From assembly GCA_963764195.1 (NCBI GenBank), contig CAVXRG010000010.1, positions 682,001 to 746,000 of the forward strand: a stretch of 64,000 nt of DNA. Direction: 5' to 3'. Positions 1 through 8,489 of the stretch are shown piece by piece. A program made the position numbers and the translations under genes. The notes under the pieces are model-generated. The model was not told where the DNA came from and did not search any database. It worked only from the letters and a program-made list of their open reading frames with translations. How positions within the stretch are numbered: position 1 is the first letter of the stretch; every line of letters starts with the position of its first letter. The DNA is from JBDSSS01 sp963764195. Lineage in GTDB: Bacteria > Actinomycetota > Actinomycetes > Actinomycetales > Dermatophilaceae.

Positions 1-1179
1 CCAGGCCCAGAACATGCCGTCCCCCCAGTTCCAGACGAGCTTGTTGCCGTAGAACGCCAGGGTGCCGCCGGGTCCCCGCTCTGCCCAGCGGTCGGCGACG
101 TAGCGCCGCGCGTAGTCCCGAGCCTCGGCCGTCGGCCGACCGTCGATCGCGTCGACCATCGCGCGGCTGTAGGTCCCGTAGTTGACGACGCCGCCGGCGC
201 CCACCTGCCGGTCCATCCCGTTGGCGAACCACCACGCCAGCGGCGGGCTCGCGCCGGCACGGATCCGGGCCGTGTCCACCCCGGCGGCCGGCACCGCGGC
301 GGCGGTGAACCCGGCGGCCAGCGCCACGAAGAGCCCGACGGCGAGGGCGGCCGCGGCCAGCCTGCCCACCCGGCGCCGCGTCTCGAGCCCGCGCCCCGCA
401 GCACTGAGCAGCATCACCAGGGCGACCGCGACGATGGCGACCGCAGGGGTCGTCTTGACGACGTGCGCCACGGCGATCGCTGCGACCCCGCTGCAGCCCA
501 GCCCGACCCGCCCCGCACCCGGGCGGCGGCGCCAGGCCGCGCAGACGAGGGCCAACCCGCCGACGAGGAAGGGCATCGCGTAGAGGTCGGTGTAGGGGAC
601 GCTCATCCAGGGGCTGAGTCCGACGAGCACGAGGGTGACGACCTGCGCACCCAGCGCCGGACCGCGACCGGCCACCGGCGCGACGAGGGTGTGGACGGCA
701 TACAGGGTGACCGCGACGCAGACGGCGCTGGCCACGATGAGGAGCTCGTCGGCGCGCAGACCCAGCGTCGTGGCCACGCCCACCCCGAGCCGGTCGATCG
801 CGAGCAGCGGGATCGTGTTGGGGAACAGCGACAGGTAGTCGTAGTCACCCGGCCGCAGGCCGACCCCGGACTGGACGCGCACCGCGAGGTCGAGCACGAC
901 CCTCGCGTCCCAGCCGAAGCGGTAGCGCATCACCACGCCGAGAGCGCCGGAGACGACTCCCCCGGCCACCGACACGACGAGCGGCACCCACCGACCGCGC
1001 AGTCTCGCCGGGACGCGCAGCGTCAAGGCCGCCCCGAGGGCCACGACGACCGTGGGGACGACGACGAACCAGTCGTAGCCGATGTTGGCCCGTCGGGGCG
1101 CGACGAGCGCGACCATCGCGACGACGACGAGCGAGACCCCGGTCAGCCTGAGCAGGGCCCTGCCGGCCGGGGTCTCCAT
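1..1179 (-). CDS. Integral membrane glycosyltransferase-like protein (GT-C type), partial
   Basis: The minus-strand frame opens with ATG at 1179 and stays open to base 1, so 393 residues are visible and the C-terminus lies outside the window. Long hydrophobic stretches start near residues 12, 38, 65 and 165 and continue through the rest, indicating a polytopic membrane protein. A W-D pair near residue 90 and the segment YLSLFPNTIPLLA (about 115-127) resemble actinobacterial lipid-linked sugar transferases of the GT-C/GT39-like fold, which use polyprenyl-phosphate sugars at the outer face of the membrane. The sugar and acceptor cannot be told. It starts 16 bases after the leuA stop on the same strand and could be co-transcribed with it. 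The family call is by resemblance only. Confidence 0.6.
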   Translation of the reverse strand, partial: METPAGRALLRLTGVSLVVVAMVALVAPRRANIGYDWFVVVPTVVVALGAALTLRVPARLRGRWVPLVVSVAGGVVSGALGVVMRYRFGWDARVVLDLAVRVQSGVGLRPGDYDYLSLFPNTIPLLAIDRLGVGVATTLGLRADELLIVASAVCVAVTLYAVHTLVAPVAGRGPALGAQVVTLVLVGLSPWMSVPYTDLYAMPFLVGGLALVCAAWRRRPGAGRVGLGCSGVAAIAVAHVVKTTPAVAIVAVALVMLLSAAGRGLETRRRVGRLAAAALAVGLFVALAAGFTAAAVPAAGVDTARIRAGASPPLAWWFANGMDRQVGAGGVVNYGTYSRAMVDAIDGRPTAEARDYARRYVADRWAERGPGGTLAFYGNKLVWNWGDGMFWAW

Positions 1180-1195
1180 GGACGCCGACGCTACC

Positions 1196-2929
1196 TCAGG
1201 CGTCGCGCACGGCCCGGTTGACCGCCGACACGACCGCCTTGAGCGAGGCGGTGACGATGGACGGGTCGACGCCCACGCCCCAGAGAACGCGCTCGCCGAC
1301 CGCGCACTCGACATAGGCCGCGGCCCGGGCGTCGCCGCCGGCGGACAGTGCGTGCTCGGCGTAGTCGAGCACCCGGACGTCCGGGGTGCCTTCGATCGTG
1401 GAGATGCCGTCGATGAAGGCCGCGATCGGCCCGTTGCCGCGTCCGGTGACGGTGACGCCGTCGCCGTGGTCGCGGATGCTCGCCTCGATGGTGCTCACCC
1501 CGTCGACCGTCGAGTCGGTGACGACCTTGACGAGCTCGAAGCGGCCCCACTGACGGCCCTCGGCAGGCAGGTACTCGTCCTGGAAGCGGGTCCACAGCTC
1601 GGCCGGGGACACCTCGCCGCCGTCCTGGTCGACCCCGCGCTGGACGACGCCGGAGAACTCGATCTGCAGCCGGCGCGGCAGGTCCATCTGGTGCTCCGAC
1701 TTCATGATGTAGGCGACGCCACCCTTGCCGGACTGGCTGTTGACGCGCACGACGGCCTCGTAGGAGCGGCCCAGGTCGTGCGGGTCGACGGGCAGGTAGG
1801 GCACGCCCCAGTAGAGGTCGTCGACCTCGGCGCCCTTGCCTCTGGCCTCCTCCGACATCGCCTCGAAGCCCTTCTTGATCGCGTCCTGGTGCGAGCCGCT
1901 GAAGGCGGTGAAGACGAGGTCGCCGCCGTAGGGGTGACGCTCCCCCACCGGCAGCTGGTTGCAGTACTCGACCGTGCGACGGATCTCGTCGATGTCGCTG
2001 AAGTCGATCTGCGGGTCGACGCCCTGGCTGAAGAGGTTCATCCCGAGCGTGACGAGGTCGACGTTGCCGGTGCGCTCTCCGTTGCCGAAGAGGCAGCCCT
2101 CGATGCGGTCCGCGCCGGCGAGATAGCCGAGCTCGGCCGCCGCGACACCCGTGCCACGGTCGTTGTGGGGGTGGAGCGAGACGATGACGGACTCCCGTCG
2201 GTCGAGGTGGCGGACCATCCACTCGATCGAGTCGGCGTAGACGTTGGGGGTGATCATCTCGACGGTGGCCGGCAGGTTGATGATCATCTTGTGGTCCGGT
2301 GTCGGATCCAGCACGTCGATGACGGCGTTGCAGATGCGCATCGCGAAGTCGGGCTCGGTGCCGGTGTAGGACTCCGGCGAGTACTCGTAGTAGATCTGGG
2401 TGTCGGGGATCGTCTCCTCGAGCTTCTTGATGAGGCGCGCACCCTGGACGGCGATGTCGATGATGCCGTCCTGGTCGAGCCCGAAGACGACCCGCCGCTG
2501 GAGGATCGAGGTCGAGTTGTAGAAGTGGACGATTGCCTGCTGGGCCCCGCGGATCGCGTCGAAGGTGCGCTCGATGAGGTGGTCGCGGCACTGCGTCAGC
2601 ACCTGGATCGTCACGTCGCCGGGGATGTGCCCACCCTCGATGAGCTCGCGGCAGAAGTCGAAGTCGGTCTGGCTCGCGGAGGGAAAGCCGACCTCGATCT
2701 CCTTGTAGCCCATCTTGACGAGGAGCTGGAACATGCGCAGCTTGCGCTCGGAGTTCATCGGGTCGATGAGGGCCTGGTTGCCGTCTCGCAGGTCGACCGC
2801 GCACCAGCGCGGCGCCGCCTCGATGCGCTTCGTCGGCCAGGTGCGATCGGGCAGCTCGAACGGGATCTGCTCGTGGAAGGGCTGGTACTTGTGGAACGGC
2901 ATGCCCGACGTCTGCTGGGGGTGGATCAT
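1196..2929 (-). CDS. leuA: 2-isopropylmalate synthase
   Basis: First committed step of leucine synthesis: condenses acetyl-CoA with 2-oxoisovalerate in the cytoplasm. The 577-residue length fits the long actinobacterial LeuA. Catalytic-barrel signatures are DLRDGNQAL (46-54), HPHND (253-257, metal ligands) and GCLFGNGERTGN (about 279-290). The C-terminal part from about residue 440 is the regulatory LeuA dimer domain that normally binds leucine. The N-terminus (MIHPQQTSGMPFHKYQPF) matches the family extension, which supports the ATG at 2929. Upstream lies a short leader ORF with four consecutive Leu codons (3006-3050), so expression is probably controlled by leucine supply as well as by feedback inhibition. 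Confidence 0.97.
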   Translation of the reverse strand: MIHPQQTSGMPFHKYQPFHEQIPFELPDRTWPTKRIEAAPRWCAVDLRDGNQALIDPMNSERKLRMFQLLVKMGYKEIEVGFPSASQTDFDFCRELIEGGHIPGDVTIQVLTQCRDHLIERTFDAIRGAQQAIVHFYNSTSILQRRVVFGLDQDGIIDIAVQGARLIKKLEETIPDTQIYYEYSPESYTGTEPDFAMRICNAVIDVLDPTPDHKMIINLPATVEMITPNVYADSIEWMVRHLDRRESVIVSLHPHNDRGTGVAAAELGYLAGADRIEGCLFGNGERTGNVDLVTLGMNLFSQGVDPQIDFSDIDEIRRTVEYCNQLPVGERHPYGGDLVFTAFSGSHQDAIKKGFEAMSEEARGKGAEVDDLYWGVPYLPVDPHDLGRSYEAVVRVNSQSGKGGVAYIMKSEHQMDLPRRLQIEFSGVVQRGVDQDGGEVSPAELWTRFQDEYLPAEGRQWGRFELVKVVTDSTVDGVSTIEASIRDHGDGVTVTGRGNGPIAAFIDGISTIEGTPDVRVLDYAEHALSAGGDARAAAYVECAVGERVLWGVGVDPSIVTASLKAVVSAVNRAVRDA

Positions 2930-2960
2930 CGCTGTCTGCTCTCGTCTCTGGTTCGCTCGA

Positions 2961-2976
2961 GTGTCCGGCCGGACAC
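2961..2976. promoter_or_regulatory. 16-bp perfect palindrome in the leuA leader
   Basis: GTGTCCGGCCGGACAC is perfectly self-complementary and sits between the stop of the leucine leader peptide (3006) and the leuA start (2929). As RNA it can form a 6-bp stem closed by GGCC. In actinobacterial leu leaders, RNA structure between leader peptide and leuA mediates attenuation, so this hairpin is a candidate part of that switch. A protein operator is an alternative. Confidence 0.45.
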
Positions 2977-3005
2977 GAGGAACTCCGCGACGAGGTGGGC
3001 CGGGG

Positions 3006-3050
3006 TCAGGCCTCGCCGCGGCAGAGAAGCAGGAGGCTCACCGCACGCAC
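3006..3050 (-). CDS. Leucine leader peptide (attenuator)
   Basis: A 14-codon ORF starting with GTG at 3050 and stopping with TGA at 3006-3008 reads VRAVSLLLLCRGEA. Four consecutive Leu codons (CTC CTG CTT CTC) include CTT, otherwise uncommon in this GC-rich sequence. It ends 76 bases upstream of leuA and is followed by a palindrome at 2961-2976. Leader peptides rich in Leu codons upstream of leuA are established in Streptomyces and corynebacteria. Ribosome stalling on the Leu run when charged tRNA-Leu is scarce would change the leader fold and raise leuA expression. The start codon is the least certain part; no strong Shine-Dalgarno is seen. Confidence 0.7.
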   Translation of the reverse strand: MRAVSLLLLCRGEA

Positions 3051-3126
3051 GCGTTCACCGTATGCCGCGGGGCTCGCGGCGTCCACCACCCGGGCAGCGT
3101 GCCCGGATCCTGAGACGCGCGTCTCG

Positions 3127-4518
3127 TCACCCGAAGGGCATCCCGTCCGGTCCCATCTGTGCCGCGAGCCCGCGCGTGCCGGGTGGGTCGGTGACCCCGA
3201 AGCCCACGTCGTCGCGCTCGGTCCCGAACGCGGCCCATCCACCCTCGAAGTCGGCTGGTAGCGGCGGCCCGCCCGCTTCCCGCTGCACCCGGGCCTCGTC
3301 GGGACCGCGACCGAGCGAGCGCCAGACCCGGGCCTCGGCCGCCACGACGTCGAGGTCGGTCCAGGCCCGGGCCTCGGCGGGCGAGAACCCGGCCTGGACC
3401 CAGCGGCACCGGGCCCGCGGCTCGATTCCGGCCGCGTCGAAGGCCCGTGCCTCCTGGGGTGTCAGCATCGGGTCGGCAAGTGTGAGCTCGCGTGCCTCCG
3501 CGGCCTCGAACCCCGCATCGCGCCAGCGCAGGGCTCGCGGCAGGTCGTCGGCATCCCAGTCGGCGATCTGCTCGACGGTCAGGCCCGCCTCGAGCCACCT
3601 CCTCACCTCCGACGGGGGGCGTTCGCACATCACGCTGGCGAGCCGCCCCACCGGCGCATCGGCCGGGATCCCTGCTCCGCGCCACGCAGTGATGCGGGAC
3701 ACGTCGTCGGCTCGGGGTTCACCGCCCATGGTCACGGCGTGGCACCACTGCGGCACGGTCGAGGCCGGGATCCCAGCCCCACCCTCGGACAGGGAGGTGG
3801 TGAGCACGGCCAGGTCGGTGGGTCGCAACCCGAGCTCGACCCACTGGTGGATGCCGGCCCCGAACTGCCCTTCGGCCCTCCAGGCCCGTGCGGCGTCGGC
3901 CTGCCGGCCGCTCCACCGCGCCCAGAGGGCGTCCTCCCCCGCGGCGAGAACCTGCTCGGCGGCCCGCATCATCCCGACCGCGTCCCAGCCGAGGCCGTCG
4001 GTGTCGCGCACCTGCCGGATCGCGAGCAGGAGGCTGCCGGCACCGATCCCGGGCCACGGAGACCGCACCAGCCACAACCGCCCGGGCGGGGGCGCCGACA
4101 GCCCCGCCGACCGAGCGGTCCGGATCAGCTCCCAGTGCTCGCGCTCCGCACTGCGCATCTCGGGCTCGATGAACGTCTCACCCGGGCCGTAGGAGCACAC
4201 CCCGAAGGCGGGGATCCGGTCGTGCACCCAGCACCGGTGCTCCGGTGGCCACGCGGCCGGGAGCAGCCCTGTCTCCGTGTCCAACCGGGCGGTCGGCAGC
4301 GGCTCCCACCCCTCGCGGACGAGCGCCGCGACCTCAGGCAGGTCGCGGGCGCCCGGACGCCCGGAAGGCGACGGATCGGGACACGGGATGCGGTCGCCGT
4401 CGGAAAGGGCCTGCGCGATGGCGGCCAGAGCAGCCGGCAGCGGCTGCAGGTCCTCGTCCGCCACGGCGGGTGGGTCGTCGCGACCCCACGCGTCGGCGTT
4501 CGCCGGCGCGTCGGTCAC
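3127..4518 (-). CDS. Repeat-containing protein of unknown function
   Basis: I do not recognise this 463-residue protein. It has no signal peptide or membrane segment. The C-terminal half (roughly residues 280-440) carries degenerate repeats of about 20-25 residues built on W-x-x-A-G-(F/I/L) followed by an EA pair, for example ALRWRDAGFEAAEAREL and RWVQAGFSPAEARAW, suggesting stacked short helices. The N-terminal half contains ordinary globular sequence including WPPEHRCWVHDRIPAFGV. The GTG start at 4518 overlaps the stop of the 49-residue ORF upstream (GTGA), implying translational coupling and a joint role. An open frame continues upstream of 4518 but has shadow-like composition, so the GTG is preferred. 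Confidence 0.7.
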   Translation of the reverse strand: MTDAPANADAWGRDDPPAVADEDLQPLPAALAAIAQALSDGDRIPCPDPSPSGRPGARDLPEVAALVREGWEPLPTARLDTETGLLPAAWPPEHRCWVHDRIPAFGVCSYGPGETFIEPEMRSAEREHWELIRTARSAGLSAPPPGRLWLVRSPWPGIGAGSLLLAIRQVRDTDGLGWDAVGMMRAAEQVLAAGEDALWARWSGRQADAARAWRAEGQFGAGIHQWVELGLRPTDLAVLTTSLSEGGAGIPASTVPQWCHAVTMGGEPRADDVSRITAWRGAGIPADAPVGRLASVMCERPPSEVRRWLEAGLTVEQIADWDADDLPRALRWRDAGFEAAEARELTLADPMLTPQEARAFDAAGIEPRARCRWVQAGFSPAEARAWTDLDVVAAEARVWRSLGRGPDEARVQREAGGPPLPADFEGGWAAFGTERDDVGFGVTDPPGTRGLAAQMGPDGMPFG

Positions 4519-4664
4519 GGGGCCGGTGCGGGGTCCGCGTCGGGAGCGGCAGGAGCCTCGGTCGGGGCGTCCTCGCGGGCGTCGGCGATCTGCTCCTCGG
4601 GCCGCGGGGGCACCGTCTGGTCCTCTTCGAGGACCTCCAGCTCGTGGTCGGGTGTGTGCGTCAT
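4515..4664 (-). CDS. Small acidic Pro/Ala-rich protein
   Basis: A 49-residue ORF begins MTHTPDHELEVLEEDQTV and ends in an Ala/Pro/Asp-rich tail, so it is acidic and probably disordered. The ATG at 4664 is preceded by a strong ribosome binding site (GGAGGAGG, 5-6 bases upstream), which is the main evidence that it is real. Its TGA stop overlaps the GTG start of the repeat protein by four bases, so both are likely translated together. Function unknown. The region just upstream (about 4680-4730) is AT-richer and probably holds the shared promoter. Confidence 0.65.
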   Translation of the reverse strand: MTHTPDHELEVLEEDQTVPPRPEEQIADAREDAPTEAPAAPDADPAPAP

Positions 4665-4765
4665 GGGGGCCTCCTCCGGTCAAGTTTAGGCCTGCAAGGT
4701 ATGGGTTTCTGATAGATGTCGCGAAAGTGCTCCTCGAGTGTTTCGTCCTGTGCCACGATCCCGCC

Positions 4766-5566
4766 GTGTCCACACCGAGCACCCCCGATGCGCAGCCACC
4801 CCGGCCATCGCGCCTCGCACCCACGCCGCCGGGACCCGGCGCCGCGACCGAAGAGCTGCTGCCGCTTGCGCCTGCCCACCTGCCACCACCCCCGTCCGAC
4901 GCGCGTCCGGTGGGAGCGTTCCCACCTCCGGCGTTCCCGCCGGACCCCCGGCGGGCGTCCGGCACCAACGGCCTCGCGGTCGCCGCGCTCTGCCTCGGTC
5001 TCGCCTTCTTCATCCCTCTCGCCTCGGTCGTCGCCGTCGTCCTGGGCGTCGTCGCCCTGAGCCAGCTGCGCACCGACGGCCAGCGAGGACGCGGGATGGC
5101 GATCGGCGGGATCGTCCTCGGCGCGTTGGGGATCATCGCGTGGGCGTCCCTCGTCGTCTCCCTCCTGCTCTCCGGGCCCGACCGCGACCCGAAAACGGGC
5201 GCGGTCGCGCCCTCGAGCCAGGCCTACGTCGACGAGCTCGCCGACGGGGACTGCTTCGACGACGACCCGGCCGACGCGGAGTCCGACTTCGTCACCACCG
5301 TCGCCTGCTCGTCCCCCCACGACGCCCAGGTCATCGGGTCGGTCGACCTCCCCGGCACCGACTGGCCCGGTGAGGACGGCGTCATCAAGCTCACGGACAA
5401 GGCGTGCGGTGACGCGGTCGGGGCCGTCGTCAGCGACGCACAGATCGACCACCTCGACATCGCCTACCTCTACCCCGACACGGAGTTCGCCTGGCGCAGC
5501 GACCAGCGGGCGATCTGCATCGTCCACGGCCTGACCGACAAGGTCACCGGATCGGCGCTCCGGTGA
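4766..5566 (+). CDS. DUF4190 / septum formation-like membrane protein
   Basis: A 266-residue protein in three parts. There is a Pro-rich cytoplasmic N-terminus (1-65). Two membrane segments (about 69-97 and 112-135) are joined by a short basic loop, matching the DUF4190 pattern. An extracytoplasmic domain (about 150-266) has four cysteines in contexts GDCFDDD, VACSSPHDAQV, DKACGDAV and RAICIVHG, resembling the actinobacterial septum formation family and probably forming disulphides. It is expected at the cell envelope; a role in division is known only by family name. GTG 4766 is chosen because translation upstream loses family-like composition; no good Shine-Dalgarno supports it. It is divergent from the 4515-4664 ORF with a 100-base promoter region. 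Confidence 0.75.
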   Translation: MSTPSTPDAQPPRPSRLAPTPPGPGAATEELLPLAPAHLPPPPSDARPVGAFPPPAFPPDPRRASGTNGLAVAALCLGLAFFIPLASVVAVVLGVVALSQLRTDGQRGRGMAIGGIVLGALGIIAWASLVVSLLLSGPDRDPKTGAVAPSSQAYVDELADGDCFDDDPADAESDFVTTVACSSPHDAQVIGSVDLPGTDWPGEDGVIKLTDKACGDAVGAVVSDAQIDHLDIAYLYPDTEFAWRSDQRAICIVHGLTDKVTGSALR

Positions 5567-5694
5567 GCTGCGGCCCGACGTCGGGGCCCCTGCGCCCCCA
5601 GAAGAAGCCGTGCCCCCGTCAGCAGCCGAAGCACCACCTGTGCGTCGGGAAGCGACGACCGTCCTGGACCGCCCTCCGCTGCTGGACGAACTAA
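5563..5694 (+). CDS. Possible small Cys-rich basic peptide
   Basis: A 43-codon ORF begins with GTG overlapping the previous stop (GTGA) and ends with TAA at 5692-5694. It would contain four cysteines and many Lys/Arg/Gln/His residues (segment PCPRQQPKHHLCVGKRR). TAA is a rare stop here and the composition is less Ala/Arg-biased than shadow frames, which is the only support. No independent Shine-Dalgarno. The start of the same stretch (CCCGACGTCGGG, 5574-5585) is palindromic and may instead be part of a transcription terminator. Confidence 0.25.
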   Translation: MSCGPTSGPLRPQKKPCPRQQPKHHLCVGKRRPSWTALRCWTN

Positions 5695-5734
5695 CCGGCG
5701 CTCGAACGTCCGCGACGGCGGGCGTCTGAGCGGC

Positions 5735-6712
5735 TCAGAAACCGAGGCGCTGCATCTGCTTCGGGTCGCGCTGCCAGTCCTTGGCGATCTTCACGTGCAG
5801 GTCGAGGTAGACCCGCTGCCCGAGCAGGGCCTCGATCGCCGCACGGGAGTTCGTGCCGACCTCCCGCAGGCGCGAGCCACCGCGGCCGATGATGATCGCC
5901 TTCTGGCTCGAGCGCTCGACGAAGACGTTGACCCGGATGTCGAGCAACGGGCTGTCGTCCGGACGGTCGGCCCGCGGCGTCATCTCCTCGACCACGACGG
6001 CCAGCGAGTGCGGCATCTCATCACGCACGCCTTCGAGCGCGGCCTCGCGGACGAGCTCGGCGATCATGATGATCTCCGGCTCGTCGGTGAGCACCCCGTC
6101 GGGGTAGAGCTGGGGCGAGGTCGGCAGATAGGACGCGAGCACGTCGCGCACCTCCTCCACCTGCGCCCCGGAGACGGCCGAGCACGGGACGATCGCGTCC
6201 CAGTCGCCGAGGCGGTCGATCGCCATGAGGTGCTCCGCAACCCGGTCACGGCCGACGGCATCGGTCTTCGTCGCGATGGCGACGACGGGCCGGCGGCGCA
6301 CCGAGCGCAACTCGGTCAGCTCGTTGGCGATGTAGGTGTCTCCCGGCCCGATGCGCTGGTCGGCCGGCAGGCAGAAGCCGATGACGTCCACCTCGAGCAG
6401 GGTCTCGCGGACGAGGTCGTTGAGCCGCTGCCCGAGCAGGGTGCGCGGCTTGTGCAGGCCCGGGGTGTCGACGAGGATCAGCTGCGCCTCGTCGGTCGTC
6501 GCGACGCCGCGGATCGTGTGCCGGGTCGTCTGGGGCTTCGAGCTCGTGATCGCCACCTTCTGACCCACGAGTGCGTTGGTCAGGGTCGACTTGCCGGCGT
6601 TGGGCCGCCCGACGAGGCAGGCGAAGCCCGCCCGGTAGGCCGGGGTGTCCATCGTGGGGTCCGGTTGCCCGTGCCGTCCGTTGCCTGCTGCCGAGCCGGG
6701 TTCAGTGCCCAT
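5735..6712 (-). CDS. era: GTPase Era
   Basis: Ribosome-associated GTPase that binds 16S rRNA and assists 30S assembly. G1 is GRPNAGKS (35-42), G2 lies around TTRHTIRG (62-69), and G3 is DTPGLH (82-87). G4 reads TKTD rather than the usual NKxD, a variant I associate with actinobacterial Era. A C-terminal KH domain shows IIIGRGGSRLREVG near residue 273. The ATG at 6712 overlaps the end of the CNNM gene by 11 bases; an internal ATG (MDTPAYRAGF, residue 21) is an alternative start giving 305 residues, closer to the family length. It is the last gene of the phoH-ybeY-CNNM-era run, a conserved actinobacterial order. Confidence 0.96.
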   Translation of the reverse strand: MGTEPGSAAGNGRHGQPDPTMDTPAYRAGFACLVGRPNAGKSTLTNALVGQKVAITSSKPQTTRHTIRGVATTDEAQLILVDTPGLHKPRTLLGQRLNDLVRETLLEVDVIGFCLPADQRIGPGDTYIANELTELRSVRRRPVVAIATKTDAVGRDRVAEHLMAIDRLGDWDAIVPCSAVSGAQVEEVRDVLASYLPTSPQLYPDGVLTDEPEIIMIAELVREAALEGVRDEMPHSLAVVVEEMTPRADRPDDSPLLDIRVNVFVERSSQKAIIIGRGGSRLREVGTNSRAAIEALLGQRVYLDLHVKIAKDWQRDPKQMQRLGF

Positions 6713-8006
6713 GCGCGTCCTCCCTCTCGGTCTCCATGTCGTCAGTGTCCTCCGGTTGCGCGCGGTGCACGATCACCGAGGCGACGCGGTGGCGGCGACC
6801 GGCCATCCGCTCGGCGGTGAGCGTGAGCCCGTCGATGGTCGCGGTGGACCCGACGATCGGGACGCGCCCGGTCAGCTTGCTGAGCAGGCCGCCGACGGTG
6901 TCGACGTCCTCCTCCTCGATCGTCATGTCGAACAGCTCGGCGAGGTCGTCGATGTCGAGCGAGGCCGGCACCCGCAGGGTCCCGTCCTCGAGCGGCTCGA
7001 TCCCCGGCGCCTCGCGGTCGTGCTCGTCGGAGATCTCGCCGACGATCTCCTCGATGATGTCCTCGATCGTGATGATGCCGGCGGTGCCGCCGTACTCGTC
7101 GACGACGATCGCGAAGTGGTTCTGCTCGCGCTGCATCTCTCGCAGCAGGTCGTCGACCGGCTTGCTCTCCGGGATGAAGTGCATCGGGCGCATCACCTCG
7201 GCAGCCGGGTGGCGCGCATCCTCCGGCGCCGCCGTGAGCCGCCGCGCGACGTCCTTGAAGTAGAGCAGCCCCCGCACGTCGTCGGTGTCCTCGCCGACGA
7301 CAGGGATCCGGGAGAACCCCGACCGGAGGAAGAGTGACATCGCGCTGCGGAGCGACTTGTCGTGGTCGAGCACGACCATGTCGGTGCGGGGCACCATGAC
7401 CGCGCGGGCCAGGGTGTCACCGAGCTCGAAGACCGAGTGGATCATCTCGCGCTCGTCGTCCTCGATGACCTCGGAGTCACCGGCCAGGTCGACGAGGTCG
7501 CGCAGCTCGGACTCGGTCTGGAACGGGCCGTCGCGATAGCCGCGACCCGGCGTGACGGCGTTGCCGAGCACGACGAGCAGCCGCGCCACAGGACCGAGGA
7601 CCTTGCGCAGCCCGACGGCGAAGGGCGCGCTCCACAGCGCGACCGTGTCGAAGTTCTGCCGGCCCAGGGTGCGCGGCGAGACGCCGACGACAACGAAGGA
7701 GACGAGCGCCATGATCGCGACGCTGATGAGCAGGGCCCGCAAGGTCGACTCGACGAAGCCCGCGACCGCGAGGGTGACGAGCACCGCGGTCGTCGCCTCG
7801 GCGACGACGCGGAGGAAGGCGATCACGGCGAGGTATGCCGGTGAGTCGCCGACCACGGTCATCAGCGACCTGGCCCCGGAGCGTCCCTCGTCGAACAGCT
7901 CCTGGGCACGGACCCGCGACATGCGGAAGAGCGCGGCCTCGGAGGCCGAGAGCAGGAAAGCCATGACGATGCTGACCAGGGCGGGTAGGGCGAATTGCGG
8001 GAACAT
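6702..8006 (-). CDS. CNNM/CorC-HlyC family membrane protein
   Basis: A 434-residue protein. The N-terminal DUF21/CNNM membrane domain (about 1-150) has hydrophobic segments near 7-27, 60-85 and 90-115. A tandem CBS pair follows at about 200-330, and a CorC/HlyC domain at about 345-430. Families of this architecture are linked to Mg2+/Co2+ efflux or homeostasis, with the CBS pair binding nucleotide. Position between ybeY and era is a standard actinobacterial arrangement, and the 11-base overlap with era suggests coupled translation. The transported ion cannot be read from the sequence; older annotations call the family hemolysin, which is not supported here. Confidence 0.9.
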   Translation of the reverse strand: MFPQFALPALVSIVMAFLLSASEAALFRMSRVRAQELFDEGRSGARSLMTVVGDSPAYLAVIAFLRVVAEATTAVLVTLAVAGFVESTLRALLISVAIMALVSFVVVGVSPRTLGRQNFDTVALWSAPFAVGLRKVLGPVARLLVVLGNAVTPGRGYRDGPFQTESELRDLVDLAGDSEVIEDDEREMIHSVFELGDTLARAVMVPRTDMVVLDHDKSLRSAMSLFLRSGFSRIPVVGEDTDDVRGLLYFKDVARRLTAAPEDARHPAAEVMRPMHFIPESKPVDDLLREMQREQNHFAIVVDEYGGTAGIITIEDIIEEIVGEISDEHDREAPGIEPLEDGTLRVPASLDIDDLAELFDMTIEEEDVDTVGGLLSKLTGRVPIVGSTATIDGLTLTAERMAGRRHRVASVIVHRAQPEDTDDMETEREDAHGH

Positions 8007-8021
8007 CTGCTGCGGTGTCCC

Positions 8022-8489
8022 TCAGGCGGTCGGTCGGTTGCGGGTCGCGAGGAAGGTCAGCAGCAGCTGGCGCTGCAGCTCGAACATCTCGCGTTCCTCG
8101 TCGGCCTCGGCGTGGTCGTAGCCGAGCAGGTGCAGGATGCCGTGCGTCGTGAGCAGCAGCAGTTCCTCCATCGGGGCGTGCCCGGCCTCGCGGGCCTGGG
8201 TCGTCGCGACGGCGGGGCACAGCACGATGTCGCCGAGGGTGCCCTCCTCCGGCTCCTGGCCCTCGCGCCCGGGCCGCAGCTCGTCCATCGGGAAGCTCAT
8301 CACGTCGGTCGGACCGGGCAGGTCCATCCACTGGACGTGGAGCACCTCCATGGCCTCCTCGTCGACGAGCTTGATGCAGAGGTCGGCCTGGGCGTGAACC
8401 CGCATCTGTTCCATCACGTAGCGCGCACAGGACAGCAGCTCGAGCTCGTCGACCTCGTGGTCGGTCTCGTTGAGCACGTCGATGCTCAC
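8022..8489 (-). CDS. ybeY: Endoribonuclease YbeY
   Basis: Zinc-dependent single-strand endoribonuclease acting in 16S rRNA 3-prime maturation and ribosome quality control. The metal-binding signature HGILHLLGYDH provides His116, His120 and His126, and the TDVMSFP motif is at 61-67; length 155 fits. The start is GTG at 8489, overlapping the phoH stop by four bases (GTGA), so it is probably translated by ribosomes finishing phoH. The phoH-ybeY pairing is widely conserved. Confidence 0.96.
   Translation of the reverse strand: MSIDVLNETDHEVDELELLSCARYVMEQMRVHAQADLCIKLVDEEAMEVLHVQWMDLPGPTDVMSFPMDELRPGREGQEPEEGTLGDIVLCPAVATTQAREAGHAPMEELLLLTTHGILHLLGYDHAEADEEREMFELQRQLLLTFLATRNRPTA

Noticed and set aside
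1082..4192. A 1036-codon plus-strand open frame across leuA
   Set aside because: Repetitive Val/Asp/Arg composition without motifs; it is the complement of leuA and the repeat protein.
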